Program-made: the position numbers and the translations under genes
The notes under the pieces: generated by a model
The model's database searches: none
Told to the model about the DNA's origin: nothing
The model's input: the letters and a program-made list of their open reading frames with translations, nothing else
Shown: positions 25,632-32,837 of the stretch, piece by piece
Layout: every line of letters begins with the position of its first letter
Numbering within the stretch: position 1 is the stretch's first letter
Source of the DNA: CAYVSY01 sp964454255
GTDB lineage: Bacteria > Bacillota_I > Bacilli_A > RF39 > UBA660
NCBI GenBank assembly: GCA_964454255.1
Contig: CAYVSY010000003.1
Coordinates: forward strand, 1-40,076
Length of the DNA: 40,076 nucleotides
Direction: 5' to 3'

Positions 25632-26123
25632 ATGAACATTTTAAAAAATTGGAAAAATGAAAAAATTATATTTATTCTTATTTTTATTTTAATTGCTGAT
25701 CAATTTACTAAAATAATTGTATCTAGTTGTCTTCAAGGATTTCCTATTAATATAATTGATAATTTTTTTTATATCGATTTTGTAAAAAATACAGGAGCTG
25801 CTTTTAGTATTTTTAAAGATTGGACATTTTTACTTATTATTCTTACAATTGTGATTATTATTTTACTTATTTATGCATTATCACAATTAAAAAATATAAA
25901 TAAAATTCAAATTTATGCTTATGGTTTTATTTTGGGTGGGACAATTGGTAATTTTATTGATCGTTTATTGTATGGATATGTTATTGATTTTTTTAGTTTT
26001 AAATTTGGTAACTTTCTTTTTCCTGTATTTAATATTGCAGATTGTGCTTTAGTCATTGGTGTTATTTTTTATATTATTGATGTGTTAGTGAGGGATAGAT
26101 ATGAAAAAAAGAGTAGAAACTGA
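25632..26123 (+). CDS. lspA: Lipoprotein signal peptidase
   Basis: LspA is the membrane aspartic peptidase that removes signal peptides from diacylated prolipoproteins. The 163-residue protein has four membrane segments and the conserved boxes ADQFTKIIV, NTGAAFSIF, GGTIGNFIDR (catalytic Asp110) and FPVFNIADC (catalytic Asp137). ATG 25632 follows AGGAGGGT. It overlaps rluD by 23 nt; lspA-rluD is the usual pair in Bacilli. Confidence 0.96.
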   Translation: MNILKNWKNEKIIFILIFILIADQFTKIIVSSCLQGFPINIIDNFFYIDFVKNTGAAFSIFKDWTFLLIILTIVIIILLIYALSQLKNINKIQIYAYGFILGGTIGNFIDRLLYGYVIDFFSFKFGNFLFPVFNIADCALVIGVIFYIIDVLVRDRYEKKSRN

Positions 26124-27000
26124 CGATAATCTTCGTCTTGATAAATATTTATTAAATGAATTATCTGAAACGAGGAGTAAAATTCAAAAACTAATTGATA
26201 ACTCTTTAATTTTGGTTAATAATAAAAAGGTTAAGGCAAGTTATATAGTTAAAAACGGTGATGAAATTGAAGTTTTAGAGGAAATACTTGATAATTCTGA
26301 TATTATTCCAGAAAATATACCACTTGATATTGTTTATGAAGATGATGATGTTTTAGTGGTTAATAAAAAGAGTGGAATGGTTGTGCATCCAGCTGTTGGT
26401 AATTATTCTGGCACTTTAGTTAATGCGTTAATGTATCATTTTAAAACATTAAGTGATATTAATGGTGAACTTCGTCCAGGAATAGTTCATCGTATTGATG
26501 CAGATACAAGTGGATTATTATTAATCGCAAAAAATAATAAAGCTCATCTTTCATTAGCTTCACAATTAGAAAACAAGACAGTTACAAGAAAATATGTTGC
26601 TTTGGTTAATGGTGTAATAAAAGAAGAAACAGCAACGATTGATGCACCTATTGGTCGTGATCTTAAAAATCGTAAGAAAATGTGCGTTACAGATATTAAT
26701 AGTAAAAGTGCTATTACGCATATTAAAGTTTTAGAAAGATATAATAAAGCAACTTTAATTGAATGCGTTTTAGAAACGGGTCGAACTCATCAAATTAGAG
26801 TTCATATGAAATATATTAAGCATTCAGTTATTAATGATCCAGCGTATTCTTCTAAGATTATTAATAAAAATTTTGGACAAATGTTGCATGCAAAAGTTAT
26901 TGGATTTAATCATCCTATAACTAACAAATATTTAGAATTTAGTGTTGAGGCACCAAAAGAATTTTATGAAATTTTAGATATGTATAAAAATGATAATTAA
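26101..27000 (+). CDS. rluD: 23S rRNA pseudouridine synthase RluD family
   Basis: This RluA/RluD-type enzyme converts uridines in rRNA to pseudouridine. The 299-residue protein has an N-terminal S4 RNA-binding domain (LRLDKYLLNELSETRSKIQK) and the catalytic domain with HRIDADTSGLLLIAKN (catalytic Asp133), KTVTRKYVALVNG, GRDLKNRKKM and ETGRTHQIRVHMKYI. Start ATG 26101 lies inside the 3' end of lspA. In Bacillus the homologue after lspA is ylyB; the exact uridine target cannot be read from sequence. Confidence 0.92.
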   Translation: MKKRVETDDNLRLDKYLLNELSETRSKIQKLIDNSLILVNNKKVKASYIVKNGDEIEVLEEILDNSDIIPENIPLDIVYEDDDVLVVNKKSGMVVHPAVGNYSGTLVNALMYHFKTLSDINGELRPGIVHRIDADTSGLLLIAKNNKAHLSLASQLENKTVTRKYVALVNGVIKEETATIDAPIGRDLKNRKKMCVTDINSKSAITHIKVLERYNKATLIECVLETGRTHQIRVHMKYIKHSVINDPAYSSKIINKNFGQMLHAKVIGFNHPITNKYLEFSVEAPKEFYEILDMYKNDN

Positions 27001-27017
27001 TTTTATTAATCATTTTT
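26986..27017 (+). terminator. Probable terminator after rluD
   Basis: AAAAATGAT (26986-26994) pairs with ATCATTTTT (27009-27017). The T run is short and the loop long, so strength is uncertain. Confidence 0.45.
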
Positions 27018-27079
27018 GACATAAAAGCATTAATATTTTTGTATAATTTATTGTATTAGTTTAATTATTAGGCTTTTTT

Positions 27080-27088
27080 TGTTATAAT
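27080..27088 (+). promoter_or_regulatory. Extended -10 promoter of the murG operon
   Basis: TGTTATAAT lies 18 bp before the murG start with no good -35. A further TTGACA at 27016-27021 with TATAAT at 27042-27047 has a 20-bp spacer and is less likely. Confidence 0.55.
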
Positions 27089-27106
27089 GTGATAGAGGGT
27101 GATTTT

Positions 27107-28192
27107 ATGCGAGTAATAATTAGTGCTGGTGGAACTGGTGGTCATATTTATCCGGCTTTAGCTATTTTAAATAAAATAAAAGAAAAAGAACCAAATAGTG
27201 AATTTTTATATATTGGAACTCATAATAGAATGGAAAAAGATTTAGTTCCAGAACTTGGTATTAAATTTATTCCTTTAGAAGTATATGGTTATCAAAGAAA
27301 ATTAACATTAAAAAATATAAAATCTTATAAATATTTTATGAAAGCACGTAAAGAATGTCTTGAAATTATTAATGATTTTAAACCTAATGTTGTTGTTGGA
27401 TGTGGTGGATATGTAACTGCTCCGGTAATATGCGCTGCTCATAAATTAGGGATAAAAACACTTGTTCACGAGCAAAATAGTGTTGTTGGTTTATCAAATC
27501 ATTTTTTAAGTAGATTTGCTTCCAAAATAGCTGTTTCGTTTAAAAGCACGATGTCTAAATTTAATCGTAATAAGGTTGTTTTAACTGGTAATCCGTGTAG
27601 TGAAAAAGCTTTAACTTATAAACCTTGTTCTAAATCGGAATTTAATTTATCCTTATCAAAAAAATTAGTATTAATTGTAATGGGAAGTTTAGGAAGTAAA
27701 ACAATTAATGATAGAATAGTTTCTATGATTCCTAAATTTAAAGACAAAGAATATGAAATTATGTTTGTAACTGGTCCTTCTTATTATGAAGGTATTAAAA
27801 ATATAAAAATACCAATTAATGTTCATATTGTTCCTTTTGTATTTGAAATGCCACGACTTATGAAAGTGACGGATTTGATGATATCCAGGGCGGGTGCTTC
27901 AACTATAAGTGAAATAACTGCTTTAGCTATTCCTACTATTTTTATCCCTAGTCCATATGTTCCAAATAATCATCAATTTGTTAATGCTATGGATTTGGTG
28001 AATCAAAACTCAGCATGTATTTTGGAAGAAAAAGATTTATCTAGTGATACATTAATTCCAATGATTGACGAATTATTAAATAATTCTATTGAATATAATA
28101 AAATTAAGAATAATTTAAAAAATATTGGTATAAATGATAGCGCTACTAGAATATATAATGTTTTGGTTGAAATGGTGAGACATCATGACTGA
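27107..28192 (+). CDS. murG: UDP-GlcNAc transferase MurG
   Basis: MurG adds GlcNAc to lipid I to make lipid II on the inner face of the membrane. The 361-residue protein shows the N-terminal glycine-rich loop AGGTGGHIYPALAI, GCGGYVTAPVICAA, HEQNSVVGLSNHFLSRFA, GSLGSKTINDRI and the donor-binding block ISRAGASTISEITALAIPTIFIP with NHQFVNA. ATG 27107 follows AGAGGGTGAT; the in-frame GTG at 27089 overlaps the promoter. It overlaps murB by 8 nt and heads a six-gene envelope operon. Confidence 0.96.
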   Translation: MRVIISAGGTGGHIYPALAILNKIKEKEPNSEFLYIGTHNRMEKDLVPELGIKFIPLEVYGYQRKLTLKNIKSYKYFMKARKECLEIINDFKPNVVVGCGGYVTAPVICAAHKLGIKTLVHEQNSVVGLSNHFLSRFASKIAVSFKSTMSKFNRNKVVLTGNPCSEKALTYKPCSKSEFNLSLSKKLVLIVMGSLGSKTINDRIVSMIPKFKDKEYEIMFVTGPSYYEGIKNIKIPINVHIVPFVFEMPRLMKVTDLMISRAGASTISEITALAIPTIFIPSPYVPNNHQFVNAMDLVNQNSACILEEKDLSSDTLIPMIDELLNNSIEYNKIKNNLKNIGINDSATRIYNVLVEMVRHHD

Positions 28193-29084
28193 TTTAATTC
28201 AATATATTAGGCATGAAAAAATTGGTAAATATTTAGAAAATTTTTCTTATAAAAATTTTAATACTTATGCTGTTAATGTTAAAATTAAATTAGTTGTTTT
28301 TCCTAAAAACATTGAAAATTTGAGTAAATTAATTAAATATATTGTAATTAATAATATTAAATATATTGTTCTTGGAAATTCTTCTAATGTCCTATTTGAT
28401 ACTGAGTATTATGATGGTGTAATTGTTAAATTAGATTATTTGAACGAGGTTAAAATAGAAAATAAAACAATTACGGTAGGAGCTGGTTTTTCATTAATTA
28501 AGCTTTCTATGAGAACTGCTAAAATCGGTTTAACTGGATTAGAATTTGCATCTGGTATTCCGGGAACAATTGGTGGGGCTATTTATATGAACGCTGGTGC
28601 TTATAAATCTGATATGGGATATATTACTCATAAAATCAAGGTTTTAACTAGTGATGGTCAAATAAAAACTTTATATAATAAGGACTTAAATTTTCACTAT
28701 CGAACTAGTTTGTTAAAAGAAAATAAAAATTTAATATGTATAGAAGCTACTTTGAAATTAAAAAAAGGGAAAAAAGAAAATGTTATGGAAGTAATAAATT
28801 CTCGACGCCTTAAAAGAACGACTTCTCAGCCATTAGAATATCCATCAGCGGGTAGTGTTTTTAGAAATCCAATAAATGGATTCGCTGGTGAATTGATTGA
28901 AAATTGTGGATTAAAAGGTAAAAATATTAATGGAGCTGAAGTTTCAACTAAACATGCTAATTTTATTATTAATAAAGGCGGTGCCAAAGGTAAAGATATT
29001 GTTGAATTAATTAATGAAGTTAAGAATGCTGTTTTAAAAAAGTATAATGTTCAATTAATTCTCGAACAAGAAATAATAAGGTGA
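28185..29084 (+). CDS. murB: UDP-N-acetylenolpyruvoylglucosamine reductase MurB (type II)
   Basis: MurB is the flavoenzyme that reduces enolpyruvyl-UDP-GlcNAc to UDP-MurNAc. The 299-residue protein has the FAD-binding GNSSNVLF, EFASGIPGTIGGAIYMNAGAY, YRTSLL, the catalytic Ser in PSAGSVFRNP and CGLKGKNINGAEVSTKHANF, with a closing Glu in LEQEIIR. The length is that of short type II MurB enzymes of Bacilli. Its start lies within the end of murG, and divIB starts 5 nt after its stop. Confidence 0.95.
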   Translation: MTDLIQYIRHEKIGKYLENFSYKNFNTYAVNVKIKLVVFPKNIENLSKLIKYIVINNIKYIVLGNSSNVLFDTEYYDGVIVKLDYLNEVKIENKTITVGAGFSLIKLSMRTAKIGLTGLEFASGIPGTIGGAIYMNAGAYKSDMGYITHKIKVLTSDGQIKTLYNKDLNFHYRTSLLKENKNLICIEATLKLKKGKKENVMEVINSRRLKRTTSQPLEYPSAGSVFRNPINGFAGELIENCGLKGKNINGAEVSTKHANFIINKGGAKGKDIVELINEVKNAVLKKYNVQLILEQEIIR

Positions 29085-29089
29085 TAAAA

Positions 29090-29791
29090 ATGTCCGAACA
29101 AAAAAAAATTAGAGTTAATGTGCGAAAGAAAAAAATTAATATTAAGAAATTGCTGATTTTTTTGTTAATATTTGGAATTGTTTTCTATCTTATTTATTTA
29201 ATATTGAATAAACCTATATCTAATATTTATATAATTGATAACAATAATATTAACGATAATGAAATAATTAAATTAGCTAAAATTGATAATTATCCGTCGT
29301 TTTTATTAACGTTTAAAAGTGATATAAAAAAAAGATTATTAACTAATGAATATATTAAAAATGTTAATATAAAAAAAGAATTTTTTGGACAGCTATATAT
29401 TTATATAACAGAAAAAAAAATTTTGTTTAATGATTCACAAAGTAATATGTTAATATTAGAAGATGGATCTTATGTTGATAATATTTATGATATATATAAT
29501 TATCCGGTTTTATCTAGTAGTTTAGATGAAGATATATATAAGGAATTAATAGAAAAATTTAATTTAGTGTCTATTGATATTTTGCAAAAAATATCTGAAG
29601 TGGTTTATTCGCCACTTGAAGTAGATAAAAAAAGATTTTTATTATATATGAATGATGGTAATGTTGTATATATTACTTTAAGTAAAATAGATGTTTTAAA
29701 TAAATATAATAGTATTTATAAAGAATTAGATAATAAAAAAGGAATATTGAATTTGGATTTAGGAAATTCATTTGAAATAAAAGAAGGATGA
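29090..29791 (+). CDS. divIB: Cell division protein DivIB/FtsQ
   Basis: DivIB/FtsQ is a bitopic divisome protein that forms a complex with DivIC and FtsL. The 233-residue protein has a basic cytoplasmic tail (KKKIRVNVRKKKINIKK), one membrane segment (about residues 24-41), then a POTRA-like domain beginning PISNIYIIDNNNI and containing KRLLTNEYIKNVNIKKEF, followed by the beta domain (SSLDEDIYKELIEKF). ATG 29090 follows AAGGTGAT; the earlier GTG is part of that site. Position directly after murB is typical in Gram-positive dcw clusters. Confidence 0.88.
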   Translation: MSEQKKIRVNVRKKKINIKKLLIFLLIFGIVFYLIYLILNKPISNIYIIDNNNINDNEIIKLAKIDNYPSFLLTFKSDIKKRLLTNEYIKNVNIKKEFFGQLYIYITEKKILFNDSQSNMLILEDGSYVDNIYDIYNYPVLSSSLDEDIYKELIEKFNLVSIDILQKISEVVYSPLEVDKKRFLLYMNDGNVVYITLSKIDVLNKYNSIYKELDNKKGILNLDLGNSFEIKEG

Positions 29792-29794
29792 TGT

Positions 29795-30508
29795 ATGAAA
29801 GATAATTTGGTGCCTAATCACATTGGAATAATTATGGATGGTAATGGTAGATGGGCGAAAAACAAAGGAAAAAAGCGGAGTTATGGTCATTTAATGGGTA
29901 GTAAAACATTAAAAAAAATAGCGCCTTATATTTTTAAAAAAGGTGTCCGAATATTAAGCGTTTTTGCTTTTTCAACTGAAAATTTTAAACGTAGTTCAGA
30001 AGAAGTAAACTATTTAATGAATTTATTTATTAAAATGTTTACAACTGATTTTAATGTAATAATGGATTTAGGAATTAAAATTGTGTTTTCTAAATGTGAG
30101 AGTGGTCTTCCAAACGAACTTGAAAAATTAATAAAAGAAATGGAAAATAAAACTAAAAATAATAATAATGGTATATTTAATATATGTATTAATTATAGTG
30201 GAAGAAGAGAAATAGTTGATAGTGTTAAAAAAATATGTTTTGATGTTGAAAAAAACAAACTTAATATAAATGATATTTCAGAAGAAATTTTTCAAAAATA
30301 TTTATACAATGATTTAGAACCTATTGATTTATTAATTAGAACTAGTGGAGAATATCGAATAAGTAATTTTATGTTATGGCAATTATCGTATGCCGAAATG
30401 TATTTTCCTAACGTTTATTTTCCTGATTTTAATGAAAAAGAATTTGATAAGGCAATTGTTTATTATAATAATAGAGATAGAAGATTTGGTGGTATAAATG
30501 AAAAATAG
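29795..30508 (+). CDS. uppS: Undecaprenyl diphosphate synthase
   Basis: UppS condenses farnesyl-PP with isopentenyl-PP units to make the C55 carrier for cell-wall synthesis. The 237-residue protein has the diphosphate-binding GIIMDGNGRWA (catalytic Asp15), SVFAFSTENFKR, NICINYSGRREI and RTSGEYRISNFMLWQLSYAE with YYNNRDRRFGG at the end. Starts 3 nt after divIB and overlaps cdsA by 11 nt. A Tyr replaces the more usual Gln/Met in RTSGExRIS, a mild change. Confidence 0.96.
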   Translation: MKDNLVPNHIGIIMDGNGRWAKNKGKKRSYGHLMGSKTLKKIAPYIFKKGVRILSVFAFSTENFKRSSEEVNYLMNLFIKMFTTDFNVIMDLGIKIVFSKCESGLPNELEKLIKEMENKTKNNNNGIFNICINYSGRREIVDSVKKICFDVEKNKLNINDISEEIFQKYLYNDLEPIDLLIRTSGEYRISNFMLWQLSYAEMYFPNVYFPDFNEKEFDKAIVYYNNRDRRFGGINEK

Positions 30509-31271
30509 AATTATTAGTGGTTTTTTTATAGTCCTTATTTTTGTAGGAGTTTTATTAACAAATACTTATATATGGTCGTTATTAATGGGATTAATTTCTT
30601 TATTGTCATTAAAAGAACTTATTGAAGTTAGAGATAAAGATAAATTAAATATTATTAATATAATATCGAGTTTGTTTTTGCTTCTAATAATTGTTAATAA
30701 TAATTATATCGAAATATCTAATATGGTTGTGATATCAGCTCTTATCATCTTTTTGTTGTCACCTATTATTTTTTATAATTCTAAAAAATATAATATTGAA
30801 GATGCTTTATATATGATTGGAATAGTATCTTTTTTAGGTTTTATATTTAATTCGCTTATTACTTTTAGAATGCAAAATATAAATTTATGTATTTTAATTT
30901 TAGGCGTTTCGGCTATAACTGATACATTTGCATTAATAGGTGGTAGTTTAATTGGACGACATAAATTAACAGAAGTATCACCAAAAAAAACATGGGAAGG
31001 ATCAATTACTGGTAGTTTAGTCGGAACTTTTATTGGTAGTGTTTATTACTTTAATTTTATATCAAATGAAAGCGTTTTGAATGCTCTTGTTATTTCCTTT
31101 ATTTTAACTGTTTTTTGTGAAATAGGTGATTTGGTATTTAGTAGTATTAAAAGATATTTTAATATTAAGGATTTTTCAAATATCATTCCTGGTCATGGTG
31201 GTATATTAGATAGATTTGATAGTATAATATTTGTAACATTAGGTTTAGTTTTAATAATGAATATATTGTAG
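30498..31271 (+). CDS. cdsA: Phosphatidate cytidylyltransferase
   Basis: CdsA makes CDP-diacylglycerol from phosphatidic acid and CTP. The 257-residue protein is almost all membrane segments (about seven), with the conserved VSPKKTWEGSITGS and the C-terminal signature SSIKRYFNIKDFSNIIPGHG followed by GILDRFDS. uppS-cdsA order is standard. The next gene is rseP; dxr, which normally lies between them in Bacilli, is missing. Confidence 0.95.
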   Translation: MKNRIISGFFIVLIFVGVLLTNTYIWSLLMGLISLLSLKELIEVRDKDKLNIINIISSLFLLLIIVNNNYIEISNMVVISALIIFLLSPIIFYNSKKYNIEDALYMIGIVSFLGFIFNSLITFRMQNINLCILILGVSAITDTFALIGGSLIGRHKLTEVSPKKTWEGSITGSLVGTFIGSVYYFNFISNESVLNALVISFILTVFCEIGDLVFSSIKRYFNIKDFSNIIPGHGGILDRFDSIIFVTLGLVLIMNIL

Positions 31272-31280
31272 GAGGAAAAT

Positions 31281-32318
31281 ATGACAATAATTTATTTTAT
31301 ATTAGTTTTAGGAGCAGTGATTTTTGTTCATGAATTTGGGCATTTTATATTTGCTAAATTATCAAAAACATATGTATATGAATTTTCCATTGGAATGGGT
31401 CCAAAATTATTTGGGAAAAAAGGTTCAAATGGTGAAACGGAATATTGTTTAAGACTTATTCCTTTAGGCGGTTTTGTTCGTCTGGCCGGTGAAGAAATAG
31501 ATGATGATAAAACGATTGATAATAATCGAAAATTATATAATAAAAATTTTTGGCAACGTTTTTTAATTATGTTTTCTGGAGCTGGATTTAATTTCTTATT
31601 TGCAATAATAATTTTATTTTGCTTAGGGATTGCGGGCACAACAACTACTAAACCAATTATTGGCGTAGTTGATGAAAAATATCCTGCTTATATATCTGGA
31701 ATTAGAGAAGGTGATACCATTTTGTCAATTAATGATGTTTTAATTGACAGTTGGGATGATATTGTATGGGAATTTCATTTAAATGGTTCTAATGAAGCAA
31801 ATATTAAAATAGTTGATAATAATAATGTTAAAAAAATAATTAATGTTAAACCAATTGAAGAAAAAAACGGCGATATTTTAAGTTATAAATTTGGAATATC
31901 TCAACCAACTAAAATTTATAATGGGTTATCAAATGGATTTAACTATGCTTTTAATAAGACAAAAGCATTGTTTAAGACTATGTTTAATACTTTTGGTAGC
32001 ATATTTAATGGTAGTGTTAGTGTTAAAGATTTATCTGGTCCTATTGGTATTTATTCAGTTGTGGGAACACAAGCGAAAGCTGGTTTTTCTAGCTTAATAT
32101 ATTTAGTAGCTTTCTTGTGTATTAATGTTGGTTTTATTAACTTAATTCCATTTCCTGCTTTCGATGGCGGTAGAATATTATTTTTAATTATTGAAAAGAT
32201 TAAAGGATCTCCTATCTCCCCTAAAATAGAAAATACCATTCATAGTATTGGCTTTATTCTATTAATATTATTAATGATATTTGTTACATTCAATGATATA
32301 TTTAGATTATTTAGTTAA
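31281..32318 (+). CDS. rseP: Site-2 zinc metalloprotease RseP/RasP
   Basis: RseP/RasP cleaves transmembrane segments of anti-sigma factors, leftover signal peptides and some division proteins. The 345-residue protein has HEFGH (H17-H21) in its first membrane segment, GMGPKLFG, PLGGFVRLAGEE, a PDZ domain around residues 125-205 (YISGIREGDTILSINDV) and the third zinc ligand Asp295 in NLIPFPAFDGGR. AGGAGG ribosome site. It ends the envelope operon; a terminator overlaps its stop. proS and polC, common downstream, are absent. Confidence 0.96.
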   Translation: MTIIYFILVLGAVIFVHEFGHFIFAKLSKTYVYEFSIGMGPKLFGKKGSNGETEYCLRLIPLGGFVRLAGEEIDDDKTIDNNRKLYNKNFWQRFLIMFSGAGFNFLFAIIILFCLGIAGTTTTKPIIGVVDEKYPAYISGIREGDTILSINDVLIDSWDDIVWEFHLNGSNEANIKIVDNNNVKKIINVKPIEEKNGDILSYKFGISQPTKIYNGLSNGFNYAFNKTKALFKTMFNTFGSIFNGSVSVKDLSGPIGIYSVVGTQAKAGFSSLIYLVAFLCINVGFINLIPFPAFDGGRILFLIIEKIKGSPISPKIENTIHSIGFILLILLMIFVTFNDIFRLFS

Positions 32319-32344
32319 GAGATAAAAAAATATCTCTTTTTTTT
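32317..32344 (+). terminator. Intrinsic terminator of the murG-rseP operon
   Basis: AAGAGATA (32317-32324) pairs perfectly with TATCTCTT (32331-32338), followed by T to 32344. Confidence 0.8.
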
Positions 32345-32353
32345 AGATTTGAC

Positions 32354-32382
32354 TAGACAAATAGAAAATATATTGTTATAAT
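32354..32382 (+). promoter_or_regulatory. Promoter of the 127-residue unknown gene
   Basis: TAGACA (32354-32359), a 17-bp spacer and consensus TATAAT (32377-32382) with a TGT extension. It shares TAGACAAATA with the recX promoter. Confidence 0.65.
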
Positions 32383-32407
32383 TTAATTATGAATAGAGGG
32401 TGATAAA

Positions 32408-32791
32408 ATGATTGAAACACAAACTATTGATATACGACATGTTCAAAAAATTCTTTCTTATTGTCCTAATTATGATTTAATAATTAATTATGATTATGCT
32501 GAAGGTGATATTTTGTCATCTAAATTAATTGAATGGTATAAAGAATTAATTTTTTCTGCTGATGGTAATAGTCCAGCTCAATTAAAAATAATTGAAGAAG
32601 TTGATAAGTCATTAGCATTATATGTTAAAGATAATAAATACAAAAGAGGACTAAAAAAAATATTTAATGTTGATGATATTACTTTGAATGATCAAAATTT
32701 AATTAAAGAAACAATTAAAAAAATTATTTTATTTACTAATTCTTACGAAAAAAAAGAAGTCCTAGAAGTTAGTAATTCAATATGGTTATAA
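32408..32791 (+). CDS. Protein of unknown function
   Basis: A soluble, mostly helical 127-residue protein with no signal or membrane segment. I do not recognise any motif; notable stretches are the N-terminal IRHVQKILSYCPNYD, the middle EEVDKSLALYVKDNKYKRG and a Trp-Leu C-terminus. It has its own promoter, a GAGGGTGAT ribosome site and a perfect terminator, so it is an independent single-gene unit between rseP and priA. Confidence 0.75.
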   Translation: MIETQTIDIRHVQKILSYCPNYDLIINYDYAEGDILSSKLIEWYKELIFSADGNSPAQLKIIEEVDKSLALYVKDNKYKRGLKKIFNVDDITLNDQNLIKETIKKIILFTNSYEKKEVLEVSNSIWL

Positions 32792-32815
32792 AATAAGACT
32801 TTGTCTTATTTTTTA
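32791..32815 (+). terminator. Intrinsic terminator
   Basis: AAATAAGAC (32791-32799) pairs perfectly with GTCTTATTT (32803-32811) around a three-base loop, followed by T. Confidence 0.8.
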
Positions 32816-32837
32816 TTAAAGGTGGGTGGTGATTTAA

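Noticed and set aside
31891..32097. Rightward ORF inside rseP in another frame
   Set aside because: Overlaps the conserved PDZ-to-membrane region of rseP and has no ribosome site.
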